Source: a virus. Taken from it: 44,759 bases of DNA. Where the stretch lies: IMG/VR virus record IMGVR_UViG_3300019776_000369, positions 1 to 44,759 of that record; one strand, 5' to 3'. The notes below the pieces were generated by a model. That model searched no databases. It saw nothing but the letters and a program-made list of their open reading frames with translations, and was not told the origin of the DNA. A program made the translations under genes and the position numbers. Below, one piece after another: positions 14,174-20,515 of this stretch (positions are counted from its first letter, which is position 1; every line of letters starts with the position of its first letter).

Positions 14174-14529
14174 GCAAATGGCACGCGCCTGGAATGGGCG
14201 AAGTACATTCTGAAGACGACAAGATCATTATCTGGTGCAGCAAAGAAAATGATGCTGGCGAAGATTTGGCTTGCGATGAAACTGCGCGGATGGTGTGTGA
14301 TAGGCTGAATGCGCCAGTTTGGCACAAGGTAGAGGATGTATTGCCGGAAGGCGGCCAAGATGTGCTTACTTGCTTTAAATATAAATCTGCTATAGATGGC
14401 AGTCCTAAAATCTTGTATGAGATTGCGGCCTTTGATAGTGAAGAGGGTAAATTTTATGCGCAGTATGGTGACTATCCATCAAGCCCTACGCACTGGACGC
14501 CGCTCCCGGAATTCAAGGAAGAATCATGA
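14170..14529 (+). CDS. DUF551-containing hypothetical protein
   Basis: 119 aa. The C-terminal half, with WHKVEDVLPEGGQDVL and the ending SSPTHWTPLPEF, reads as the DUF551 domain found in many accessory phage proteins. The N-terminal 50 residues are unrelated to that domain. ATGA overlaps on both sides. Confidence 0.75.
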   Translation: MSKWHAPGMGEVHSEDDKIIIWCSKENDAGEDLACDETARMVCDRLNAPVWHKVEDVLPEGGQDVLTCFKYKSAIDGSPKILYEIAAFDSEEGKFYAQYGDYPSSPTHWTPLPEFKEES

Positions 14530-14801
14530 CCGAATATGAACTATACACAAGCATAATCCTAGTCACTCTGCTTATTGTCGGTCTGATGGGGTGGCTGAAA
14601 GGTGAGTTTGAGAAATTGAGCTTGCCTAAAGTCGTACCACTTGATCGACTGCCAGAGCCATGGGCGACAATTGAACGCAAGAAATGGCTAGCTTTCAGAG
14701 AATTAATGCACGATCCTGAGCTAACAAGAGCAGAAATGCTTTTGCCGACTAGCCAGCCAAAGCGCCGGAAATACCGCGATAATCCTACAAGGGGGAAATG
14801 A
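14526..14801 (+). CDS. Membrane-anchored hypothetical protein, 91 aa
   Basis: One N-terminal membrane span (SIILVTLLIVGLMGWL, about 8-23) followed by a soluble basic tail. Starts with an ATGA overlap. Unknown function; orientation probably N-out or N-in cannot be decided. Confidence 0.6.
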   Translation: MTEYELYTSIILVTLLIVGLMGWLKGEFEKLSLPKVVPLDRLPEPWATIERKKWLAFRELMHDPELTRAEMLLPTSQPKRRKYRDNPTRGK

Positions 14802-15007
14802 TGAATCAATTAACAGAATCAGAAAGTCGTCAGGTTGAGGAGATATTGACTAGGCGCGCAAATGAAATAGCTGGGTTCCTGAGCGAATACCGTAGTGATT
14901 CTAAACACTATGGCAGTGTAGAATTAGCGCTGACAAGAGAGGTTGACCGACTCAGGCGATTGGCTGCAAAAATAGCGCCTGATAAAATTGGCGTTGAGGA
15001 TGATTAG
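14801..15007 (+). CDS. Small helical hypothetical protein, 68 aa
   Basis: The ATG at 14801 (GGGGG five bases upstream) is preferred to that at 14798. Helical and charged (SESRQVEEILTRRANEIAG). Last gene before the promoter at 15010. Unknown function. Confidence 0.6.
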   Translation: MNQLTESESRQVEEILTRRANEIAGFLSEYRSDSKHYGSVELALTREVDRLRRLAAKIAPDKIGVEDD

Positions 15008-15009
15008 TC

Positions 15010-15038
15010 TTGAATGCCCCTGCTATTTGGGCTATTAT
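15010..15038 (+). promoter_or_regulatory. Strong sigma-70-type promoter
   Basis: TTGAAT (15010-15015), 17-base spacer, TATTAT (15033-15038). The spacer carries GCCC...GGGC at its two ends. It precedes the small gene at 15063. Confidence 0.7.
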
Positions 15039-15062
15039 GAATGAACATAAACGGAGAAGCAA

Positions 15063-15236
15063 ATGTCTGAAAATGAAAAAAAAGTAACGTATAGCGTTAA
15101 ACCAAAAATAACCTATACCGTGGCAAAATTTGTAGAAGATGGGAAAGCATTTTCTATTTCTGGAATTTGCGAAGTCGAGCGTGAAGAGCAGGCAAACGCA
15201 ATAATTGCCGCTTTGCAGGCAGCAGAATCAAAATAG
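15063..15236 (+). CDS. Small hypothetical protein, 57 aa
   Basis: ATG preceded by ACGGAGAAGC. Lys-rich start, a beta strand and a helical Ala-rich end (EEQANAIIAALQAAESK). Directly follows the promoter at 15010. Unknown function. Confidence 0.6.
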   Translation: MSENEKKVTYSVKPKITYTVAKFVEDGKAFSISGICEVEREEQANAIIAALQAAESK

Positions 15237-15258
15237 TTTCAAGTGTTGTTGTAGGTCG

Positions 15259-15393
15259 TTGGTCATTGGTATAGACAGTAGCACGTCTCAAAAATGGTTC
15301 CTCACATATGGGGTAATAGTCTCCTTGCTATTACAAGTCTGGTACACGGTCGGCCACACCACTCCAGAGCCAGAGACGATAATTAAAGGTTAA
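15259..15393 (+). CDS. Possible small membrane protein, 44 aa (TTG start)
   Basis: An open frame with a hydrophobic span (FLTYGVIVSLLLQVWYTVG) fills the gap between two genes. The best start is TTG at 15259 after a weak GTAGG. The frame runs back to 15205 without a better start. Start uncertain. Confidence 0.35.
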   Translation: MVIGIDSSTSQKWFLTYGVIVSLLLQVWYTVGHTTPEPETIIKG

Positions 15394-15395
15394 GC

Positions 15396-15608
15396 ATGAA
15401 CCCGATAGAAATCAATTTCAGCACAATGAAAATTGGCGATTTAGCCCTCCTGCCAGCCAATAAATGGCCTTGCCCACACGCTAGGAAAGCACTAGAAGCA
15501 TCGCAAGTCTACTCGCTATCCAGCCACGATGAAGTAAAGCCGCAATACCAGCTAGTATTCCAAGGTGGTGAGGCTGGAGTCGTAAAGGGCATTGAAAGAA
15601 TACGTTAG
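15396..15608 (+). CDS. Hypothetical protein, 70 aa
   Basis: AAAGGTTAAGC precedes the ATG. Soluble with mixed secondary structure; no domain recognised. Its stop lies four bases before an unusual hairpin. Confidence 0.6.
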   Translation: MNPIEINFSTMKIGDLALLPANKWPCPHARKALEASQVYSLSSHDEVKPQYQLVFQGGEAGVVKGIERIR

Positions 15609-15611
15609 ACC

Positions 15612-15639
15612 CCTCTTTTTTCGATGAAAGGAGGTGATC
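15612..15639 (+). promoter_or_regulatory. Extended anti-16S sequence held in a hairpin
   Basis: GAAAGGAGGTGATC (15626-15639) is complementary over 14 bases to the 3' end of proteobacterial 16S rRNA. Eight of its bases (15627-15634) can pair with CCTCTTTT (15612-15619) around a TTCGATG loop, hiding the site. No ATG, GTG or TTG lies at normal spacing. The nearest possible start is CTG at 15644, opening a 24-codon frame (15644-15718) that stops inside the next terminator. Confidence 0.5.
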
Positions 15640-15693
15640 ATATCTGGCAACCGCACCGCTTCCCCCTCGTTTGAGCATTCGTTCACGAGTTCG

Positions 15694-15730
15694 CCCGGTC
15701 AGTCTAGGAAATGGCTGATCGGGTATTTTT
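15694..15730 (+). terminator. Rho-independent terminator
   Basis: CCCGGTCAG (15694-15702) pairs with CTGATCGGG (15715-15723) with one G-T pair, followed by TATTTTT. Ends the transcript carrying the hidden ribosome-binding hairpin and precedes the gene at 15751. Confidence 0.7.
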
Positions 15731-15750
15731 ACAGATAGGAATATGGTAAA

Positions 15751-15930
15751 ATGATAGTGTCGCTTGTTGAACTTTACCCTACATACCAAGAAGACATAAC
15801 GACTTGTCAGTTTTTGGAATGGATGAATCGGCAAGGCCACATTGAAGAAATGCTGTATGAATCGCCATGGGATGAAGATTTTATGTTGTTGATGGATAAG
15901 TTTTACTCTGAAACCACACTTTTACACTGA
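15751..15930 (+). CDS. Small acidic hypothetical protein, 59 aa
   Basis: ATG with a moderate site (AGGAATATGG). Acidic and Met-rich (EEMLYESPWDEDFMLLMDKF), no membrane span. Lies just after the terminator, so it needs readthrough or its own promoter. Unknown function. Confidence 0.5.
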   Translation: MIVSLVELYPTYQEDITTCQFLEWMNRQGHIEEMLYESPWDEDFMLLMDKFYSETTLLH

Positions 15931-15939
15931 GGTAACACC

Positions 15940-16152
15940 ATGAAAAAGCTGGATTTAACAAGGAATTATGATCGCACATCAAGTTTGACAGATGCTGCTC
16001 ATGCAATGGGAATCACGCAGCAGGAAATAAAAACACTTGAAGATCAAATACGAGACGACCCAGCGTATAGCGTAGAATTGCTTGCAATAAGGGTTTTGAT
16101 GATTGAAAAGAAACTATCGAAAATTGAGGTAAGTCATGAAAAAGCCATCTAA
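15940..16152 (+). CDS. Small hypothetical protein, 70 aa, possibly HTH-like
   Basis: GAGG precedes the ATG. The middle (LTDAAHAMGITQQEIKTLED) resembles a helix-turn-helix of the Fis/terminase-small kind, and the rest is helical. Its end overlaps the tiny gene at 16136 by 17 bases. Confidence 0.55.
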   Translation: MKKLDLTRNYDRTSSLTDAAHAMGITQQEIKTLEDQIRDDPAYSVELLAIRVLMIEKKLSKIEVSHEKAI

Positions 16153-16204
16153 GCCAGCACCAGGAAAGAATCCAATGCCTAAGCCCGGCAAACGCGGCTG
16201 TTAA
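16136..16204 (+). CDS. Tiny Lys/Pro-rich peptide, 22 aa
   Basis: ATG with GAGGTAAG upstream. The product is almost only Lys, Pro, Gly and Ser and ends in Cys. A similar Pro/Lys-rich 28-residue peptide is encoded at 40311. Short, so support is mainly the site and position. Confidence 0.4.
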   Translation: MKKPSKPAPGKNPMPKPGKRGC

Positions 16205-16215
16205 GGTATCGGTGA

Positions 16216-16380
16216 ATGAAAATGAAAGACGACGATTTCAAAGTCCGCAAAGTTTCAAACGGCTACATAGTCCTAAGTTGCGCTGATAACTTAGAAACAA
16301 TCTTCGCAACTGCTAAGGATATGGGTAAATGGTTCGCTGATCTTGACAAGAAGACCGAGACACCAGCGCCGACAGAGTAG
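16216..16380 (+). CDS. Small hypothetical protein, 54 aa
   Basis: ATG with ATCGGTG upstream, eleven bases after the tiny peptide. The sequence (FKVRKVSNGYIVLSC ... MGKWFADLDKK) is compact and resembles short phage proteins that end in a Pro-rich tail. Function unknown. Confidence 0.55.
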   Translation: MKMKDDDFKVRKVSNGYIVLSCADNLETIFATAKDMGKWFADLDKKTETPAPTE

Positions 16381-16421
16381 TAATTCAATCAACTAACGAT
16401 AATCCAAAGGGAACCGTTAAA

Positions 16422-17060
16422 ATGACAAATCAATTCAAATTTTCAGTCCATGAAATAGATGGGTTAATCTATTTGCGTGAATATGGCGGCAAACAAAAAA
16501 TATTCAAAACTCGCAAAGAGCTTGCCGACTACATCAGCCCCCGGACAATAGCCCAAGCCACACCAGCCGCACCACCATTCCCCAGCAACCAAGCAAGTGC
16601 CATGAATATCAATGCTGCAAATCAATATTGCGGCGGGGTGCAATACAGCATGAGTAATCAATATAATGCACTCGATTACCTTGCAGGCCAACAGTACAAT
16701 TGCAGCATATCTTCTGCATCACTGCCAAAACAATATGACTGCAACAATTGCAAAGGAATCAAGAACCAAGATGGCTCATGTGGCTGCAAATCAAACGCCG
16801 AAAAAATAAAAAGTGACATGGAGCAGCAATGGCGCGCCAGAGAAAAGCAAAGGCAGGCAATTGATAATATTCTTGCCGAACAAGACAAAATCCAAAAAGA
16901 GCATGATGCCGAGAATAAGCCTGAAGAATTCATTGGCGACAAATTGCGTCACATGATTGAATTCGCTGTAAAGGCAGGCTACGGTAACAACCTGGCTCAA
17001 TTTGCTGCTGACGTGAAGGCTTTGAGAGAGCAAGCTAACCTACAGGATGACGGGAAATGA
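16422..17060 (+). CDS. Hypothetical protein with cysteine cluster and coiled coil
   Basis: 212 aa. A beta-like N-terminus (FKFSVHEIDGLIYLREYGGK), a Gln/Asn/Tyr-rich linker, a cysteine cluster (CNNCKGIKNQDGSCGC) at about 107-122 that probably binds zinc, and a charged helical C-terminus. AAAGGGAACC precedes the ATG. Ends overlapping the next start. No family recognised. Confidence 0.65.
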   Translation: MTNQFKFSVHEIDGLIYLREYGGKQKIFKTRKELADYISPRTIAQATPAAPPFPSNQASAMNINAANQYCGGVQYSMSNQYNALDYLAGQQYNCSISSASLPKQYDCNNCKGIKNQDGSCGCKSNAEKIKSDMEQQWRAREKQRQAIDNILAEQDKIQKEHDAENKPEEFIGDKLRHMIEFAVKAGYGNNLAQFAADVKALREQANLQDDGK

Positions 17061-17494
17061 GCGCCGACCTACAAGCCAAGCCTAAATTTACAAGGCCGAA
17101 AGATTACGTATATTATCCAGACATAAAATCGTCTGAAGCTCTGCGTAAGGCTAAGGAGATGATCCAGTCGCCCGATAAGTGGACATCCAAGGCTTTCGCA
17201 GTAGATGCAAATGATCAGCCAATTGCTTTTATTGACCAAGATGCGCGCAAATTTAGCTCGGAAGCAGCGATAATGCTTATCCAAGGCGAATATCCAATGG
17301 TCAACAGCGGGAAGCTTTATCTCTATCAAGCAATAGGCAAACAAAACAACGGCTTAGAATTGTTGAAATATGAACAAAGTCACACGCATGATGAAGTTAT
17401 GGCAATATTTGATAAGGCAATTGCATTAGCTGAAACTGACCCTGAAGACGGGCTGATAAAGCACAATTACAGATGGGAGCCTAAGCGTGACTGA
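17057..17494 (+). CDS. Hypothetical protein, 145 aa
   Basis: Starts at an ATGA overlap with ACGGGAA upstream. A globular protein with a central segment (AFAVDANDQPIAFIDQDARK) and helical ends. No recognised domain; lies in the accessory stretch just before the terminase genes. Confidence 0.65.
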   Translation: MSADLQAKPKFTRPKDYVYYPDIKSSEALRKAKEMIQSPDKWTSKAFAVDANDQPIAFIDQDARKFSSEAAIMLIQGEYPMVNSGKLYLYQAIGKQNNGLELLKYEQSHTHDEVMAIFDKAIALAETDPEDGLIKHNYRWEPKRD

Positions 17495-17768
17495 CCTACA
17501 AGCCAAATACAACGCCCTGCTCCTGAAATTCGTAGGCGATAACACAATGCCAAAAGACCCAGAAGCAGAGATGGACATTCACAAAGACATCGCACAATAC
17601 ATGCACGAGAAGAACAAGCGCATCCAGGCAAGAGCGCAAGCTGATTATGATGCGCTGGTAGCAAACATCGGTGAGCCATCGGTGCGTGATGCAAGATTAG
17701 GCGCAATGGCTGTGCAACTGCTGGAAGCTCACAAGAAGCAACCTTTTACAGGGAAGTTGACAAAGTGA
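17487..17768 (+). CDS. Hypothetical protein, 93 aa (GTG start)
   Basis: GTG with GGGAG upstream, overlapping the previous gene by eight bases. Helical, charged, with no recognised domain. Its stop overlaps the next GTG. Confidence 0.6.
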   Translation: MTDLQAKYNALLLKFVGDNTMPKDPEAEMDIHKDIAQYMHEKNKRIQARAQADYDALVANIGEPSVRDARLGAMAVQLLEAHKKQPFTGKLTK

Positions 17769-17962
17769 TTTCACTACAAGAGCATAACAACCTGAAGCGT
17801 CAATTACACGCAGCAGGCTTTGCAAAGAAGAACGGTATCGCTTGCCCTAAGTGCGGCCATGAGATGGTGGATACAAGCCCAGGCATATTGCTTATGTCAG
17901 ACCCGCCACAGAAAGATGTGCATTGCCCACTGTGCAGCCATCACGATTACGCACTAGCATAA
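17765..17962 (+). CDS. Small zinc-ribbon protein, 65 aa (GTG start)
   Basis: Two Cys pairs (CPKCGHEM at about 28-31 and HCPLCSHH at about 57-61) make a zinc ribbon. The site AGGGAAG precedes the GTG. Small zinc-ribbon proteins in phages are often DNA- or protein-binding; the target is unknown. Confidence 0.65.
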   Translation: MISLQEHNNLKRQLHAAGFAKKNGIACPKCGHEMVDTSPGILLMSDPPQKDVHCPLCSHHDYALA

Positions 17963-17976
17963 ATGGAGTTATCAAA

Positions 17977-18618
17977 ATGACCAAGCAAGACAGCGAAAAG
18001 CCGAGCAAGATATATTGTAGAGTTGATAGATATTCTGGCAAATTCATTATCGCTGTTGATGGAAAGCCATACAATGAGATTGAAATTGACTCATCTGCTC
18101 AATTAAAAGCTGTTCCAGGAATAACGGAAGACATAATACATTGCTGGGTAAAATACAAGAATAGCAGCAAGAAAGTGATTGCTGATGAGTTGGCAGAATT
18201 AAAGGCGCAACTTCATCGTGCATGGGAAGTAAAAGACGGTGATTGTGTTATTGTTAAGAAGGCATTTGCAGTAACAAAATGTTATCCAGTTGATAGGCGA
18301 AGAAAAGTAAAGTATGCAGTTGATCGAGTACAAAAGTACGTAGTAGGTGGAATTGCCCCATTCAAAGCATCAAACTGCTGCCTAATAAATTTGAATGGCG
18401 AAGAGTTCATGGCATATTATGGACAACTTGTAAAAGTTGATGCGAATGATAACCCAGAACAGGTAAGAGCCAAGCTAAAGGAAAGACAGCGCCTAGAAGC
18501 GCTAATCTGGGCAAAAGAACAGCAAATTAACACGACTTACTTTTACAATGGGCGAGAAGATACGCCAAGACCAATTAACGCAAAAATGCCCGGTGAGACT
18601 GAATTGCCAAGGATATGA
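17977..18618 (+). CDS. Hypothetical protein, 213 aa
   Basis: The ATG at 17977 (GGAG upstream) is preferred to an in-frame start at 17923 inside the previous gene. Mixed alpha/beta. The last third is a charged helix with KERQRLEALIWAKEQQIN. Last gene before the packaging module, ten bases from terminase small subunit. Function unknown. Confidence 0.65.
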   Translation: MTKQDSEKPSKIYCRVDRYSGKFIIAVDGKPYNEIEIDSSAQLKAVPGITEDIIHCWVKYKNSSKKVIADELAELKAQLHRAWEVKDGDCVIVKKAFAVTKCYPVDRRRKVKYAVDRVQKYVVGGIAPFKASNCCLINLNGEEFMAYYGQLVKVDANDNPEQVRAKLKERQRLEALIWAKEQQINTTYFYNGREDTPRPINAKMPGETELPRI

Positions 18619-18627
18619 GAGAGAAGC

Positions 18628-19056
18628 ATGGAAGATGATACTCAATTGACACCAAAGCAGGAGAAGTTTGCGCAATGCGTTGCCAGTGGTATGACCCAGG
18701 CTGACGCATATCGCAATTCCTTTGATGTGAGAGAGACAACTAAGGATTCATCTATCCACGTAAGCGCTTCAAAGCTCATGGATGACCCTAAGGTTTGGCA
18801 AAGGGTCGAAGAGATACGCAAGCCTATCGTTCAAAAGGCTCAGATAACGCTTGAAAGCCACCTAGAAGAGCTCCGCGTACTTAGGGAGCTAGCCAAGGAT
18901 GCAAGCCAATTAAGCGCGGCTATAGCGGCTGAAGTATCGCGTGGCAAGGCATCTGGTCATTACTCTGACAAAGTGGAACTAACTGGTAAAGACGGCGCTC
19001 CGATTGAGCAAAACTTGACCGTTTCTTTTGTTAAGGCAAAGTCTGAAACAAAATAA
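18628..19056 (+). CDS. terS: Terminase small subunit
   Basis: 142 aa. The N-terminal LTPKQEKFAQCVASGMTQAD ... AYRNSFDVRETTKDSSIHVSAS matches the DNA-binding helix-turn-helix of the small terminases of the Terminase_2 family, followed by a helical oligomerisation region. It recognises the phage genome for packaging and hands it to the large subunit. A site GAGAG precedes the ATG. A 104-base gap with no convincing promoter follows. Confidence 0.85.
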   Translation: MEDDTQLTPKQEKFAQCVASGMTQADAYRNSFDVRETTKDSSIHVSASKLMDDPKVWQRVEEIRKPIVQKAQITLESHLEELRVLRELAKDASQLSAAIAAEVSRGKASGHYSDKVELTGKDGAPIEQNLTVSFVKAKSETK

Positions 19057-19160
19057 TATTCGGTTAAATAAGCATTTGTTTGAATTGCTACGAGCTAGGT
19101 ATTTGTGAAATCAGAATTTAACGTAAAAATATTCATATAGAGAAGAATGCAAATATATTT

Positions 19161-20408
19161 ATGGATATAACGTTTCCAGAAAAGCTTGAGTTCCTATTTC
19201 AACCATCGCGCTATAAGGTAGCTAGGGGCGGGAGGGGGTCGGGTAAATCATGGGGATTCGCTAGGGCATTGTTAATCCTTGGCACGATGAAAACGGAGCG
19301 CGTCCTGTGCTGCCGTGAAATCCAGAAATCAATCAAGCAATCTGTGCATCAACTGCTGAAAGACCAGATTGAAGCGATGAACCTTGGTCATTTCTATCAA
19401 GTGCTCGAAACAGAGATTCGCGGCAAGAATGGTACGCGCTTTTACTATTCCGGCCTGAGCGATCAGACAGTCGACACAATCAAATCATTCGAGGGTTGCA
19501 CTAAAGCATGGGTAGAAGAAGGCCAAGCGGTGACGGAGCGGTCTTGGTCAATACTTGCGCCTACGATCAGGACTGCTGACTCCGAGATATGGGTAACATA
19601 CAATCCGGAACTGGACACCGATCCGACGCATGTGCGCTTTGTCATCGATCCGCCGCACGATTGCGTATCGATACTCATGAACTGGGAGGATAATCCCTGG
19701 TTCCCTGAAGTGCTGGAGAAAGAGCGCCTGACCTGCTTGCATCGCGATCCTGAAGGCTACAAGAATATCTGGGGCGGTGAATGCAAACCCGCTGTTGCTG
19801 GAGCGATCTATTACAACGAGGTTGCCGCCACTGAAGCAAACGGGCGAATATGCAATGTGCCTTATGACCCATTGCTGAAAGTGCATCTTGTTTGGGACTT
19901 GGGCTGGAATGACGCAATGACAATCAGCCTTGTCCAGAAGCAAGCATCAGCATTGAACGTCATTGGATACTATGAAGACAGCCATCAAACATACGACCAC
20001 TTTACAACGTTACTAAAAGAGAACAAATACAATTGGGGCAAGTGCTATTTGCCGCACGATGGCCGGGCAAGAAACGCACAGACAGGCAAGAGCGCGGAAG
20101 AATGCTTGACTGCATTGGGCTGGGACGTTGAGATAACGCCGAACATGAGCATAGAAGACGGCATCAAGCTGACGCGCATGACATTCGTACGGATATACTT
20201 CGACAAAGAGAAGGCCAAGCGCCTGATTCAATGCGCAAAACGTTATAAGCGGTCAATCAATGCGCAAACCCAGGAACCCGGCGCACCTTTACACGATGAA
20301 TTCAGTCATGGCGCTGATAACCTGCGTTATATATGCGTGAATGCCGAGAACATGACCAATGAAGAATGGGGCGGCAAACTCAATTACCCTAAACTCACAA
20401 CAACATGA
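19161..20408 (+). CDS. terL: Terminase large subunit
   Basis: 415 aa, typical length for the PBSX-type (Terminase_3) group. Walker A GGRGSGKS (23-30) and Walker B with the catalytic Glu in AWVEEGQ (116-121) drive packaging. The C-terminal nuclease domain shows acidic residues in VWDLGWND (about 238-245) and HDEFSHGADNLRY near the end. The enzyme cuts the concatemer and pumps DNA into the prohead. The ribosome binding site is weak, suggesting low expression. Confidence 0.93.
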   Translation: MDITFPEKLEFLFQPSRYKVARGGRGSGKSWGFARALLILGTMKTERVLCCREIQKSIKQSVHQLLKDQIEAMNLGHFYQVLETEIRGKNGTRFYYSGLSDQTVDTIKSFEGCTKAWVEEGQAVTERSWSILAPTIRTADSEIWVTYNPELDTDPTHVRFVIDPPHDCVSILMNWEDNPWFPEVLEKERLTCLHRDPEGYKNIWGGECKPAVAGAIYYNEVAATEANGRICNVPYDPLLKVHLVWDLGWNDAMTISLVQKQASALNVIGYYEDSHQTYDHFTTLLKENKYNWGKCYLPHDGRARNAQTGKSAEECLTALGWDVEITPNMSIEDGIKLTRMTFVRIYFDKEKAKRLIQCAKRYKRSINAQTQEPGAPLHDEFSHGADNLRYICVNAENMTNEEWGGKLNYPKLTTT

Positions 20409-20448
20409 CAATAATTGTCATTGACAAAATACGTCAAATAAGTGACAA
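20406..20448 (+). repeat. Cluster of TGACAA words between terminase and portal
   Basis: TGACAA occurs at 20406, 20422 and 20443, with its complement TTGTCA at 20415; TGACAAT-A-ATTGTCA (20406-20420) is a perfect palindrome. It lies just upstream of a promoter and starts at the terminase stop codon. Probably a binding site cluster for a regulator of late genes. Confidence 0.45.
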
Positions 20449-20451
20449 GAC

Positions 20452-20480
20452 TTGGCAACATAGTTTATCATTGCGATAAT
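20452..20480 (+). promoter_or_regulatory. Sigma-70-type promoter for the head genes
   Basis: TTGGCA (20452-20457), 17-base spacer, GATAAT (20475-20480). It lies before the portal gene and a short leader hairpin, and would drive the structural operon. Confidence 0.65.
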
Positions 20481-20494
20481 TTGAGCAAAACAAA

Positions 20495-20506
20495 CGTCGA
20501 GAGACG
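20495..20506 (+). promoter_or_regulatory. GNRA-loop leader hairpin before the portal gene
   Basis: CGTC-GAGA-GACG, immediately followed by C and the GAGGG ribosome binding site. Similar hairpins precede three other head genes. Confidence 0.55.
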
Positions 20507-20515
20507 CGAGGGAAT

